Part shown: positions 9,701 through 20,460 of the stretch, piece by piece | Layout of the letters: each line of letters starts with the position of its first letter | How positions within the stretch are numbered: position 1 is the first letter of the stretch | From: Arenicola marina | Taxonomy: Eukaryota; Annelida; Polychaeta; Arenicolidae | Assembly: GCA_964019135.1 (NCBI GenBank) | Contig: OZ025252.1 | Coordinates: 4,790,823-4,854,822, forward strand | Length of the DNA: 64,000 nt | Direction: 5' to 3' | Translations under genes and position numbers: made by a program | Notes under the pieces: model-generated | Told to the model about the DNA's origin: nothing | The model's database searches: none | Seen by the model: only the letters and a program-made list of their open reading frames with translations

Positions 9701-11359
9701 ACCATATGACCATTTACATTTTATACAGGTAAAGTTAGATTTCATAATATGCAAGCACATCAGGGCATAGGGTTAAAGTTTGAAACTTACAAGTTCATGA
9801 GCTGGCTCAAGAGGAACATAGTTTAGGTAATCAGCAACAAATTCTGCTGCTCCATCCCAGTTATAAAGTTCTTTGTAGCAAACTTGTGTTGGTCTGATTG
9901 TAGTACATACAAATTTCTGAAACAATTTAATCATATCTTTATTGAAAAGCATCTTAGGATGTATTAGGACATGGGTTAAGCACAAAGAGACAACTTAGTT
10001 TAAAGAGAAATGCAGTAGAATATCTTTTTAAAATAGACTATTGTAAACTCAAACAAAATTAGTTGAAAGTTTAAGTCCAGTTATCGATGAATCAATACTA
10101 AAGTACATATGCTGTTTTTAATAAGTCCAAAGTTAATTTATTTAACTGAAGAAAACAAATATTAGTTACCTTGACATCACATTCATTTACAGGATTAAGG
10201 AAGAGAGGCTTTCTGTCTCTATAAAGATGGACATACTGCCGCCTGAAGTTTTCTGCAATTGCTAATGCGACGTTTTCCTTAGAAGTGTTTTCCCTATAGC
10301 TCTGTGGAAAATCAGCTGCATCAAATACCTCTGGTGGCTCTCTAGAAAAAAGTAATAAGAAAGAACAGCACTTATATTAAATGTGTCAAATGTTGATAGA
10401 CAGTGGTCCCTGCATTATACAAGTTCTGTTCTGCCAGCTATATAATGGAGGCATAATTGACTGATGTCCCCAGATAAGCCATTTAGGTCCTAAGTATCAT
10501 AACATGCAAAAATCTAACTATAATATACATGCTTAGCCAAAAAAACATAAACATCACTGGCTCCCTTTTTCCACTTATTCATGACAGCATCCGTATCTCA
10601 AGGATTTTCTGAATTTGTATTTAAACACACTTAAACGATGCTGCGATGCTGATACATAACCCTGCATACAGGTCTCCAGCTCTGTGGCATGGCTAGCCCA
10701 GAACCCTAGGCAGCCATAGCCATGGGTTCATGGCCAGTTAATCATTAATGGCTATAATATAGATAGACCTACATCATATATAACAGGTAATTAACCATTT
10801 ATGTACTCATTCTTTTAGCCTACTTTTAGAGATTTAGTCAATAATATAATACAGAAAGATGAAATGATCAATAAGAAATGAAAGTAAAATAAAATACATT
10901 ATCTCATGCAGCCTGTTCAAAATTTTAACAAAAATATTGGCCAAAAGATGAAAAGTCAAAACTGCAGTGTGCATGCACACTGTTTACATGTTGCAACAGC
11001 AATTGTTAATTTGACTTTATCTAGGGAAGTTTAGTAAATCTGAGCATCTGCAATTCTTGTCTGTAAACTGACACCATATTTGTTGGTAGATTCACTGTGA
11101 TTTTATCCAACTCTTCTTTCAGCGAATGGGCATCCTCGGTGAGATCCATGACCTCTTGAGAATTATTTTTGTTCTCGGCATCACTGCCATCACTGCCGTT
11201 TTCAACCCCGTTTTCATCTTCTTCATCAACCGGAGTTATGTTGCGCGATTCGGCAATGTCACTTCCAACACTTTTGGTTCCATCTCCTGCCTTGTCTCCC
11301 GACATATCAGGTGTACCGGGAGAACTCCCAGCAATATCGACATCAGTCTCTTTACCCAT
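3594..11359 (-). CDS. DRC7: Dynein regulatory complex subunit 7 (CCDC135), 3'-partial in window
   Basis: DRC7 is a subunit of the nexin-dynein regulatory complex, which links outer doublets in motile cilia and flagella. I recognise it from family memory by blocks such as PLHGLRVHSWVLVL, GIESVWSHSNYWVNMQD, RCPQGKK, ARVDGLQKR, ISVYDTGRNEKAKKH and LDYLAPFLAQ. Fourteen exons (2-15) join in frame: 10341-10170, 9916-9791, 9479-9285, 9021-8863, 8513-8295, 7862-7749, 7431-7347, 7012-6884, 6596-6468, 5899-5676, 5196-4981, 4721-4611, 4154-4044 and 3788-3594. They give 728 codons, plus about 112 in exon 1. The usual length is about 870 residues, so the last coiled-coil part lies left of the window. Domain order is acidic N-terminus, transglutaminase-like fold (exons 2-4), charged coiled coil (5), conserved core (6-12) and C-terminal coiled coil (13-15). 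Introns hold nothing recognisable apart from the two exon-derived repeats. Confidence 0.95.
4044..4154 (-). CDS. DRC7: DRC7 exon 14
   Basis: The exon has 37 codons, phase 0 (acceptor TTGTTACAG, donor GTAAGT). It reads VLKILNERTREEVACDLE, then ISVYDTGRNEKAKKHRAEL, the latter almost diagnostic of DRC7. Confidence 0.94.
4611..4721 (-). CDS. DRC7: DRC7 exon 13
   Basis: The exon has 37 codons, phase 0 (acceptor ATACTTCAG, donor GTGAGA). It reads LSKEDRKKVELYQMMCELLK then EDQCREKVRQSEEE, a coiled coil in the position of the LxYQYExMMxLKxEE helix of vertebrate DRC7. It is too interrupted by introns to stand out as a long open frame. Confidence 0.9.
4981..5196 (-). CDS. DRC7: DRC7 exon 12 with GC splice donor
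   Basis: The exon has 72 codons, phase 0. The acceptor is TTCTTATAG. It contains DDIAELVFLVAEEKIQLTYH and ends ENHVAFQ. The sequence after it is GCAAGG, so the intron is GC-AG. Using this donor keeps frame with exon 13 and removes residues (ARGQ...) that have no counterpart in the family. Confidence 0.92.
5676..5899 (-). CDS. DRC7: DRC7 exon 11
   Basis: The acceptor is TGTGTTTTAG and the donor GTGGGT; the exon is phase 1 in and phase 0 out. It includes YYDQARVDGLQKRVESP and FFRSVEFGKRAKKFG, then QRPIV, all family signatures. It is markedly GC-rich, unlike exons 2-5. Its 5' end and acceptor are part of the four-copy repeat at 5887-6247. Confidence 0.95.
5887..6247 (-). repeat. Four-copy 89-91 bp repeat carrying the DRC7 exon 11 acceptor
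   Basis: Units start at 5887, 5976, 6067 and 6158. On the minus strand every copy keeps an AG followed by AGCAYCACTACAG, which is the first 13 nt of exon 11. Only the copy at 5887 continues into the exon. The other three lie deeper in the intron, so the splice acceptor and exon start are present four times. Confidence 0.92.
6468..6596 (-). CDS. DRC7: DRC7 exon 10
   Basis: The acceptor is ACTTTTCAG and the donor GTAAAG, phase 1 in and out. It reads TDLVTVKEFYANRADKLLE and WITEYYAPGRQKSLK, matching the family's KEWYxNRxDxLE and YFxPGxPxxL patterns. Confidence 0.92.
6884..7012 (-). CDS. DRC7: DRC7 exon 9
   Basis: The acceptor TGTGTGTAG at 7013-7015 is chosen over a nearer ttttcag because only it keeps frame, giving D-FQMRCPQGKK. 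It continues LYRRAKLEKFAHYL and GLVSRLSMYEDKD, a conserved DRC7 segment. The donor is GTAAGT, phase 1. Confidence 0.93.
7347..7431 (-). CDS. DRC7: DRC7 exon 8
   Basis: The exon has 28 codons plus one base (acceptor ATCTCCAG, donor GTAAAT). It reads DEEEEDDANKKTFDMPPSWV then ERIELSQT; the FDMPPSWVERIE block is conserved in DRC7. It ends in phase 1, which fixes the start of the next exon. Confidence 0.92.
7749..7862 (-). CDS. DRC7: DRC7 exon 7
   Basis: The exon has 38 codons, phase 0 (acceptor TTTGTTTAG, donor GTAAGC). It reads KLRYDLGDCTIWEYMF, matching the family's DLGD...WEYM motif, and then becomes acidic (GEDFDEE). Confidence 0.93.
8295..8513 (-). CDS. DRC7: DRC7 exon 6, most conserved core
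   Basis: The exon has 73 codons, phase 0 (acceptor TTCCACTGCAG, donor GTGGGT). It contains DPLHGLRVHSWVLVLEG, KREVPESFFIEPLTG and GIESVWSHSNYWVNMQDC, the blocks that identify DRC7 most clearly. Confidence 0.96.
8863..9021 (-). CDS. DRC7: DRC7 exon 5, charged coiled coil
   Basis: The exon has 53 codons, phase 0 (acceptor TTTAAAG, donor GTTAAC). It includes YTVKPPKDLRSKFE, a family signature, followed by a long Glu/Lys/Arg/Ala run (KRKEKEAEDAAEKLRLEEEQ) with coiled-coil character. Confidence 0.92.
9285..9479 (-). CDS. DRC7: DRC7 exon 4, transglutaminase-like core
   Basis: The exon has 65 codons, phase 0 at both ends (acceptor TTTGTAG, donor GTATCC). It carries KGNCFEYSTLLASLL and IGVGYDAYVVSGYA, the Cys-containing helix and following strand of the transglutaminase-like fold. 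In DRC7 this fold is generally regarded as structural rather than enzymatic. It ends in a Lys-rich MMKKKVK leading into the coiled coil. Confidence 0.94.
9791..9916 (-). CDS. DRC7: DRC7 exon 3
   Basis: The acceptor is TTGTTTCAG and the donor GTAAGT, and both ends are phase 0. The 42 codons start KFVCTTIRPT and end VPLEPAHEL. The YNWDGAAEFVADYLNYVPL segment matches the DRC7 family block ahead of the Cys-containing transglutaminase-like motif. Confidence 0.93.
10170..10341 (-). CDS. DRC7: DRC7 exon 2
   Basis: The acceptor is TTTTTCTAG and the donor GGTAACT. After one base completing a split codon, 57 codons read EPPEVFDAADFPQSYRENT...NPVNECDVK. This includes the conserved RQYVHLYRDRKPLFLNP stretch that opens the transglutaminase-like domain of DRC7. 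The incoming phase of 2 is what leaves the junction with exon 1 unresolved. Confidence 0.93.
11021..11359 (-). CDS. DRC7: DRC7 exon 1, N-terminal acidic region (end uncertain)
   Basis: The likely start ATG is at 11359 (MGKETDVDIAG), although the frame stays open upstream to 11500. The segment is Ser/Asp/Glu-rich and ends in VSVYRQELQMLRFTKLP, which resembles the residues just before the conserved block in other DRC7 proteins. In this frame a TAG at 11021-11023 follows directly, and I see no good GT donor of the phase (2) that exon 2 needs. A non-canonical donor, a small missed exon or an assembly error is possible. The coordinates are those of the open frame, not of a proven exon. Confidence 0.6.
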   Translation of the reverse strand: MGKETDVDIAGSSPGTPDMSGDKAGDGTKSVGSDIAESRNITPVDEEDENGVENGSDGSDAENKNNSQEVMDLTEDAHSLKEELDKITVNLPTNMVSVYRQELQMLRFTKLP

Positions 11360-14300
11360 ATTTGCATTTACAATATTATACCAACTCCCCTGTTGACATC
11401 GGAGCTGAGTTACAACCAGAGAGAAGCTCTGTAATATTACGCTTCTTAGCAACCGCAGAAAGTAGTGCCATACAGTTAGCAGCACTTTTGAATCCATCAC
11501 CCATATTTAAACAGTACAATGATATTCGTTGCAAATAGAGTATCCAGGAAAGACAAACGAAGCATTTATAGAAGAAATGTATATGTCAGTTACGATTTAG
11601 CTATAACCTTACTGGATTGCACTCTCCTGACATTAGAGTTCTCTCGTTGTACAGTGTATATTTGATTGGGTTTGAACAAAGCGCCCTCCCTCGGGAAATC
11701 GGTTTGTTTGGACCGGGACCAGCCTTTTTGGGTCAGGTTACCAGTCTAACTAAAGGTTGCACACCAATAAATGACGCGTATGAATACATTTATACTTTAT
11801 AATATATATTAGATTGGCGTTAAAGCTGCTCGTGCACCTTTATTACGGCCCATAAAAACACGAATGCTTTAATGTACAAGAGTCAAAAAGGAAATGCCTT
11901 TGAGACATGTTCTGTCATATTTGTATGGCCTGGCATAGGCAATAAATTCATTATTATTGAAAGTATTTAGTAAAAAAGGAAAGTAATTATTAAAATATTA
12001 TTGAAAGAGAAAAATGCCAATTTGTTTTTCATGCGGCTTTCTCATGCTATATGTAAAACAACATGATGCATACCGTGATATGATACGGACACGTTACAAA
12101 GAGGTTCAATTTCGTTATGAATAGTTCTGAAAATGGAATTGAATCCATGCCGCGCGGAGAATTATAAGTACAGTCTTTGGTATATATTCCATGCGTGGGG
12201 TGGGAGGGGGGGGGGGCACTGCCTGGCCTTACTGCATTTGTGGGGGTGTGCCGCCCATGTCATACAGGATGGAAAGAAACATATGCGATTTTGCCATCGA
12301 CAGAGAATATTTTAAGTTAAATATCTCTTCAATCGACATTGACTATCAAGGGGATCCAGTATACTACCTCCAATTTTTTCAAGTTATATTCTGGGGCTCA
12401 ATTGGACTAATAATTAACAGGGTGGGGCATGCAGTGTAGTGGCTCAACTCTCTCCAGCATGGGGCGCCGTCATTGACTGGTAGGCCTACGGGATTTTTGT
12501 GACGTTGTCAGGTACGTAATCTGACGTGACCTTTTTTTTCACAGGGGCAGATCCAGGGGGGGGGGGGGGCGACCCGGCCCCGACCCCCCCTTTCAGGGCC
12601 GAAATGCATAGATTACCATTTCATATATGAAAACCAAAACCGTCCCCCCCCCATCCAGCATATCTGGATTCGACCCTGAAACCGGCCCCCGGCCCCCAAT
12701 CCGCCCCTATATCAGTGAAATGCACATCGTGAAATGTATATACGCTGACTTGCACACCGGCCGTGAAATGCAAAGATATGGACTTATAGCCTCTTACAGC
12801 GTTGTGCCTACACCTCAAGACTTACAATATCGTCCTCTGGGGGGGTTGGGGGGGGGGGGTGTCCCCAGATTTAGATACTGAAGCTTCATTCTCCATCACT
12901 CAACGGCGACTCAACCCCCCCCCCCTCCCTACTCCTTGACTGCCTGGGTCCCAGCCAAAATATCCGGTACTATTTTCAGTCATGTGACAATTATGATCAT
13001 GTGATTCACGAAGCGGCAGTTTGCAAACTTTTTTGAGTCGTCCTTGTCACCGTTTATCTGTTTATATAAGCTTAGTTGTTAAAAGTTTAATAGTTAGTCA
13101 TCAAATGATCTGGTGGATCGCTAAAGCTGTTAAAAAAGGAGTATGGTTTTCAAGTTAAAGGTAAGTCTATTTTTTACATTGACCATTGCTAACCGTAATA
13201 ACTTATGACATGTGGCGCTCTAATGCCTCTAGTCTATAGATCTACTAAACTTATACTGCTATACGTCTATAGGTAGCCTGTCCAGGTAAAAAAATTAAAT
13301 GTGGATAAAGCCATTTATTAATGTCTATCTAGAAACTAGAGTGCATCAGAAACTTAATAAAAAAGATCTGGTGAAAAAATATGAATAAATAAAAAAGTTA
13401 TAGCACTTTATAGATTTCGGTCACCGTATCCATTTCTGTGATTTCGTGGGGTAAAAAAAGGCCAATTTTTAACTAATTTGTCACTATTTTGCCATTTTCT
13501 TCAGACTGGTCCAAGATAAATCAATAAAACTTGGCCGAGTGATGTGTTTTTGAATATGTCATTATTCGTTTCCACGAAGATATTATATTCATTAACCGAG
13601 CTAGAGAGCAATATATGCCTACCTCAGCTTCTTCAGAAACAAACTTCTATAGAGGAAAACATTCTTTAAGGCGGTAGAATATTTAGGGATGGCTGTGTAC
13701 TTGTTACACTAAATGCCTTCCATAGTTTATAAAATTACTTCTTTAAGATTTGTATACTATTTAAAGGTTAGATAGCACAGAACAGTATAACGATATATTG
13801 ATATTTTAAAGTGATTAAAATTATCAGAAGCAATTTAAACCCTTTTATTAAATATTGATTAGTTTGTCAGTTATATAATATATAAGTATCTCCTCCCAAC
13901 TATGAATCAGTCCATAGATATGTAAAAATAGCAGATATGGCTGAATTGTATTACATGTAACCATCCCCCCCCCCATATAAAATGTATAAATTATAAGAAT
14001 AGAGTTAAACATAAAATATCCCTCAGTTCAGTTCTAATATTAACATATCAGACTGATAATATGTTTAGAAAAATAATGTTAGTGTATTAAAGACAAGATA
14101 TTGCGACAGTTAATAATTTAAATTAAGCAAATATCAAATAAGTTTAATTAAAACTACTAAAAAATATCATAAAAGAAATATACAAAGATATATTTATCCT
14201 AACTAAGTCAAGGTTGATCTGCAATGATACCAAAGTATGAATAAATGCATGGCAGATCTATAAATATTATAATTTTAATGGTCAAACAAGTCAGAGCAAG

Positions 14301-15513
14301 TTCGAAATAAAGTTTTAAATAATTTAAAAATAGTAAAATACATGAATAATTGGTATTGAAAGCATGTAATGCACAAACAAACACATAATTTTAGGCTAAA
14401 TATACATGCTGCCATCCCTATTTACGCGTACTATCAATTTAACAGAAGTTATTTAAATGTTGACGTCAATCTCTTACGCAATGCAAAGTCCGTAACGGCT
14501 CCTAATATCGCCCACTCGGAGGGGGGCGCTTCAAATCGAAAGCTGGCACACTCAGGCAACCTTAGATATAGAACTAACAATTGTCTCTATGGGGTTATAA
14601 GGGCTTCTAAATTCAAATTCCCGTGCCGGAAAGTTCTCCGATTTCAACTTCTATTAAATTCCTACATACCTCTCTATTCATCTGGCTCTAAAAGCTTTAT
14701 TTTTGGTCGATTTGAATTCTCCAAGCAGACAAATCATCCTGAGAATGCCGCCATGGCGGGAGGATAAAGGGGAAGTAACTACAATAAGAACTGTAGGTGT
14801 GCCGATCGCGGAAACAGAGGCACCCCCTAAATCACACATTTGCGAACCGCGCGACATCATTTTGCAGCGCCATCTAGCGTTTATTGGACAGGCTACTATA
14901 GGCCTACTAGCATAGGATATTTAAAGCTGCTTTTACCAGTCCTGCATACAAGTTACACTAAGTAAGTTACTGCCAATTTCTTCCTGCATGATTTTAAAAA
15001 TAATTTGGTGAAAAGTCCTAGATATATTGTCTGACTGTGACTGTTAACTCAAAATTAGATGTAAAAATATTTTTCTGGGAAAATATTGCATTATGTAGAG
15101 TTTATATATAACTTTATATAATGATGATTGCTTAATGATGACTGCTTATACAGTAATCTACTACTATCATGACTTTTAAAATACCTATTTAATTTTTGTA
15201 TAATACATTATAAGTTTTATGTAAGAAAGCTGTACTTTCCAATATCATTCGGGTAAAAAAGAACCTTTACAAGCTACCTTTTTAATTATTGCATATTACA
15301 TATTTATGTATTTGTGCAATAACAACCAAAATAAGCTTATATTGTTTCCATTATAAAGATTGAAAATGCATATCAGACAAATGCTGTATGAATATAAATT
15401 TGAAAGAGCATGCAGAGTGGGGTATATAACCACGCAGTGTATATCAGCACCCTTAGGTAGAGGGGCTTTGGCCGGAATTGACAGAATGTACAGTACAACT
15501 GCCATATGGCATA
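11360..15513. other. Gene-poor DNA upstream of DRC7
   Basis: I see no supported gene. The DRC7 promoter should lie in the first few hundred bases, but no clear TATA box or complete RFX X-box is visible. 13.0-15.5 kb is AT-rich. G/C homopolymer runs occur near 12208, 12559, 12841 and 12916, and mark a low-complexity patch around 12.55-12.93 kb. Confidence 0.6.
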
Positions 15514-15520
15514 ACATATC

Positions 15521-15627
15521 TTAGCCTGAATGTTCAGACTTTACAGTTTGACAGTCTGATGCTTACCATACTGTACTGTACTGCTTACTACAGTCACAAG
15601 ACTGTACTGTCTGAACATTCAAGCTAA
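15521..15627. mobile_element. Short fold-back (MITE-like) element with 7-bp target duplication
   Basis: The left end TTAGCCTGAATGTTCAGAC is an imperfect inverted copy of the right end, which reads GTCTGAACATTCAAGCTAA. The pairing continues inward with interruptions, so most of the 107 bp can form a hairpin. The flanks 15514-15520 and 15628-15634 are both acatatc, a likely target-site duplication (8 bp with a one-base shift). An 8-bp duplication would suit hAT, but the ends are too little to assign a superfamily. Confidence 0.75.
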
Positions 15628-16540
15628 ACATATCTGATCTATTTACGGCTTGAAAGTCACAGTCATCAAAGTTTTGCAGAATTCGATAGTTTGATCCTTG
15701 CTTGTAGGCATATAAATATATGATACATACATATTACTTCTCAAGTCTGATGTATTTATCCCAGTATAAGTCTCCAATAACTGCATGTAAGCTGTAGGAC
15801 AATAGCTATTAGAGGCAAATAGCAATATCCTATATGCATATTATCTCCTAAAGATGAGTGAAATGTTTATAATTCTTAGCTTAAAATATAAATTTAATAT
15901 ATAATTAACCATCAATGAAAGAAAAAAATGTATTTCTCTCTCTACATATATTTGGTCTAATATGATTTTAACCATGCAAATTAACCATGTAAATGTGCCA
16001 TCCCGCAATGTTATTTTAAGCAACCAACCATTGCTGAACAACTAGGGCCACCATTTCAAAGACAGGAGATGTGCAACTTTTAATTGGTATATAACCTGGG
16101 TATTTAAATCTGTCAGCTAGCAGATATCATTGATTATCAATAAGATCACTGACAGGAAAGTCTGCCAAATCTGATGTGGAATCCTGATAAAAATCATGCA
16201 GCAATTCAATATGACAATATCACCTTTGCTGGGGAAAGGGAGGATGTGCCAATAAGTGGATGGGGCAGTGTCACACTGCTCTGTTCATGTTTCATTATCA
16301 ATTCACAGCATATGTACACCAATTTCTTGCAATGTCTGACCAATTTCTTTGTGTAGCATCCCCCCAGCGGTGGTAATGGATTTATGGTTACGAGTTTAGA
16401 CATGGGCTGTTGGGACATCTGCTTGAAACGTGGGTGGAAACCTGGGTTGCTTGCCTTGGATATGAGAGGCATCTATTGATAACGTGTTCTACGTCTGCGT
16501 CGTGAACGCCAATCCATCAAAGATAAAGTTTGGACTTCCA

Positions 16541-17032
16541 GACATGTGTTAGGAGCCAAAACGTCATAGTGGCGAAAACGTACACAAGGCCTGCACCATC
16601 TAGGAGCAAATGTACAGTTTCACACTGTGCCTCGATTGCCGTGTCTATTGACGGTGGCTATGACTATAATATATGAGGTAGTAACTCTTCAGTTCCAGAC
16701 ATATATGAGTAGTTTCATAAACGATGGAATATGGGGTATCGCTTGACCCCTACCCACCAGGGTCTAACCCTTGGGACCTTATACCCCTAGAAACCTTAGT
16801 TTCTTTTTATCTGCGCATATTCGCGAATTTCGGCCTCCAAGATGTCACTAATTGTGAATCAATTCTTTAGCCCCGAGTGACCCCTCCCCGTTTCCTTTAG
16901 AAACGTCACGAAGGATTGTGTGAGCGATAACCGGGATGGTTAATCAGAATTCAAACTTAAAACTGTATATTTCATTCTACCAAGGTCTGACGTTTTCGTC
17001 ACTATGACGTTTTGGGTTCTAACAGATGTGCG
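16541..17032. mobile_element. Non-autonomous DNA transposon with ~40-bp inverted ends
   Basis: The left end (16541-16581, with CCAAAACGTCATAGTG) and the right end (about 16990-17032, with CACTATGACGTTTTGG) are inverted copies differing at a few positions over about 40 bp. The ~410 bp between them has no coding frame with transposase motifs. I could not find a convincing target-site duplication, so the superfamily is open. Confidence 0.75.
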
Positions 17033-18869
17033 CCCTCGTGATCAGCGAGGGGCATATAAAGCTAAGCAAATCTGTGAGGCCTTTCCCATTGCTCTCAGTA
17101 ACTTGGACGGACTTTCTCATGGGGAGCACTATAGCCTAACTGTTGCCAAACACCCGCTGCTCATTTGCCGGGGTAGCACCGTACGGAATTAATAAAGTAC
17201 CCTCCTTACCATGGAGCCCATGAGGTTCGTATTTCCTCCCCTACGTCACACCTACCGTGGCGCCGATACGAACGAACCAAGAGAGGCATTTACTGCCACA
17301 TCCGTGATCATTATAAACATGTCAAAATCCGTTCAATTTGAAATTTTGGGGCGTTATTTATCTGACATTGTCTCGTGAGTTTTCTTGGCCCCAATTTGGC
17401 CTTCGCGTGCCCAAAGGTACCCAAAGAAACAACAATATATCCATTTATAACTGAAGGTTTATCCGGTTATACGTTTTTCATCAAACTAGGAAGAGCATAG
17501 TTAGAAGCGGAAGGTTGTCTCAGAAACCTGTTTCTGAAGCTTGTCGGGCTGTCCGAGAGGCCAATTACTGAGATTGCCTTCCTTTTAAACCTCCCTCACT
17601 AGAGTCACATTCGAAGAAATCATTTTTATTTCTTGTGCGTGACAAGGCGTGCGAGCAATATCGCCCCGTCTTGTTTACTCGTCTAACCACTTTCTGGCTT
17701 GTGAATGTATTTTATTCCCATGTCTGAAGGTATTGAACATGTCTCTTTAGACATTTCATTTCCTTTACCATCATCTGTGGCCAGACCCCAATTCTGGCTG
17801 CGTGGGTGCCTGGGCGGTCCGTACTTCTTGCTTAGACGCCCTGGCCATTTCACGCCATAACGAACTGGAGGAGGGCAGGACAATCTGATTAGGAGGGTCA
17901 TTCCAGTGAATCGATCTCTAGTTATATGGACCCGCCGGCAAATTGCATGCCAAGAGCGGGCAGCGAGCCTCAGCTGTCAGTCTGGCGCGGATGTACAGCC
18001 GCCGCCCCTGCGTTTGTGTGGCGTAGTAATACAATTAGGTACTGTGCGGTGACGGCCCTCGCATGAAGGTTTAAAGCAAGACTTACAGGCTGCGCGCTTG
18101 AAGAAGTGGCTGACTTTCGTTACCAACTTCGGCGTAATGCCCGTTCAAATCAGATTAAGTTCTAATTTGGCTTTGGTTTCATATTCAATTGATAATTTGG
18201 CGAACATCCATTGCATCACTGGTGCATCTGCAAAATGTTACTTGAGTTTATGGCCTTGCTCTAAGCTTTCACTTTCATGTTTTCTTTCTTATTGAATTGT
18301 TCGTTATGCCCATTATTGTAATACGAACGCGGGAGTCTTAAACATAATTATATTAAATATATTAGACTTCTATAGCTAAATCGTGTCAATTATGATTTGT
18401 GAATGATGTAACTGAGAATAATCTTTACACGTTCATCGGTGTGGGGATTTAGCATTGAGACGTTTTACTGACAGTTTATCGCACGGCAACCCTAGCGCGG
18501 CGAAAGCTATTAGGCCGTGGATTGGCATTTACCACCGTGCACACAGTGCCCGGCGGACGTGACAGTTGAGGTCGGAAGGTCAGTCGCCAAGGGCGCTTGG
18601 CTGCCCCTAACCTTGGGCGGTTGGGGGCCTTGGGCGATCGGGGGCCGGGCTGTGACATTAGAAAGTTGTATGGAGACCGACAGACACATATTGAGAGCAA
18701 CAGGTTTTGGGGGAGAGGAATGAAGGAGTGGTCGATTGCCCTGGTATAGAGGGTCAGGCCTCACCCTTTTTCCTGTCGTGTCCCTGGGAATTGTATCGCA
18801 TGGCGTTTTTTGCCCTGATCACCCCTCCCGATATGTAGTGGCTAGAATCCCGCACTCTGCTCCATCGTT
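17033..18869. other. No recognised gene
   Basis: The GC content rises from about 17.8 kb. No open frame here resembles a known family, and no repeat structure stands out. Confidence 0.5.
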
Positions 18870-19133
18870 CGTTGGTTGTACAAGTATATTCAGGACGCTC
18901 TAACCGCCTTTGATCATATCGCGTCAACGGGAGAATGAAGGGAGAGTGGAGCCATGTCCCTGGGGGTAATCCCCTACTTTTTGCGAATAACAACATGGGA
19001 TCTTTATCCTGCGAAACTCACAGATATGGCCACAGCGACGCGCGAACCACCGATCCACGTGCCATTTGGCCCTCAGGTGACCAGAGCTCTCAAGGCAAGC
19101 GTTCTAACCCACTGAGCTATCGGGCGGGCCCCT
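18870..19133 (-). mobile_element. tRNA-derived SINE, copy 1 (full length)
   Basis: Read on the minus strand it starts with GCCCGATAGCTCAGTGGGTT, a tRNA-like box A, followed by a box B-like GGTTCG. The body includes GATAAAGATCCCATG, AGTAGGGG, ACATGGCTCCACTCTCCC and TTGACGCGATATGA, and the tail is ATATACTTGTACAACCAAC. Related copies occur at 27.5, 29.7, 33.6, 41.3 and 45.9 kb, which defines the family. Confidence 0.88.
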
Positions 19134-19254
19134 CCCTCGCTCTCGTATATGGCTGCTGAGGGATCATGCAGTCTCCCTCCACACCCTTGACTTGTTTGTG
19201 AAGTAGACCTAGCATAGCTTTATTAGCCCGCAAGGGGTGTGAGGTTGGGGTGGG

Positions 19255-19700
19255 TGGGCGGGGAGGTGGGGGGGGGGGGGGTGGTAGCGTCACGTACCCG
19301 TCACCGCCAGTGGGAGTGTCAGGGTGCTCTACACGGAAGGGAAGGCGCTATTGCCCATACAGGGCCAGCAGCAGCCGTCTCGTTTGGGGGGTTGTTTCTG
19401 GCTTCCTGTTGATCGCGGCGCCTGTCGGGTGATCGCCCAGGAGTGGTCGGGTCGGGGAAATGGCCGGGCCCTGGCAAAGGCTTCCCTGACAACCGTTTTC
19501 TGTCTGAGAGACAATGGCACCGGCACCTCGGGTGTGTGTGAGGCTCTCTCTATCCCGACTGTCATTAAGACAGTCTCCCCTCCCCTCCCCTCCCCTCCCC
19601 TCCCCTCCCCTCCCTCCTTCCAACACCCTCCTTCCAACACCCACCCGCCTAGCAGGAATTGCCGTTGTGACGTAGGGAGGGGAGGGTGGGGGGCAAAAAA
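19255..19700. repeat. G-rich and CCCCT-rich low-complexity stretch
   Basis: There is a poly-G run near 19267-19280, a CCCCT pentamer run at about 19575-19612 and further C-rich patches. The GGGGA strand of the pentamer run could form G-quadruplexes. The overlapping open frames here come from biased composition. Confidence 0.7.
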
Positions 19701-20460
19701 CCCTCCGGTCTTTGTCATTGCGCTGCGCAAGACGACCACCCACCCGGGATACCTTGCCCTCCACGACACTCGCCCTCCCCGGGGCGTCGCGACCATTGTG
19801 CGTTGTAATTGAGACATTATATGAGGCCATATTTGTTGCGCCTTTTGTGCATGCATTCCGGCCGCAATTTCACGGGCGGCAGGCTGCGGGATAGCGTCGT
19901 AATGGAAACAGCAGGAGTGTCGGCCATCTCGTTACAAGCTCCTCCCACACGAATTGCCGCGTGCCACGTCCCCACTCTCATGACCCGCCGACACGTCCCC
20001 GCGTCGTTCCTCTTTTTCTTGCTGCCATGCCCCTGTCTTTTCGCGGTATATATATGGGGGCCACGTCCCTTCCATTGTATCCGCGGTTGATGGGCCTGCG
20101 TGTAATGAGTGTATGCCGGCAACGTGGCTGTAACGATGTCCCCGATGGCAGAAAATGCCATCTTTTCCTTCCGCCTTTGTTAGGTATTCAGCCTTTTACA
20201 TCGGTGCAAATGCCGCATTGCCTCCCCACCCCCCGCACTAACCCCCTGCCCCCCCCCCGCCCCTACGTCGCCATTGCCTAATTCCCCCCTTTTGCATTTA
20301 CGATTGGTTCTCAACTGCAATGACGTTGCCTCATCATTGCGACAAGCTCTCTACAGTCAGTCAAGTTGTTTGGTCTCTCCTCCCAACCATAACAATTGCG
20401 AACCGGTATTAGTTTTATGCAATGGCGGTAATGGGTTGTTCTGAGATATAGGCGCGTGAT

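Noticed and set aside
11360-11560. RFX X-box in the DRC7 promoter
   Set aside because: Only half-sites (AGCAAC at about 11440, GTTGCAAAT at about 11528) are visible; no full palindromic X-box.
12541-12870. hAT-like element suggested by GGGGCAGATCCAGGGGGG
   Set aside because: I could not find a matching inverted end or target duplication; the G runs alone are not evidence.
18480-20290. Several overlapping frames of 60-175 residues
   Set aside because: GC-rich biased DNA with frames on both strands and no recognisable domains.
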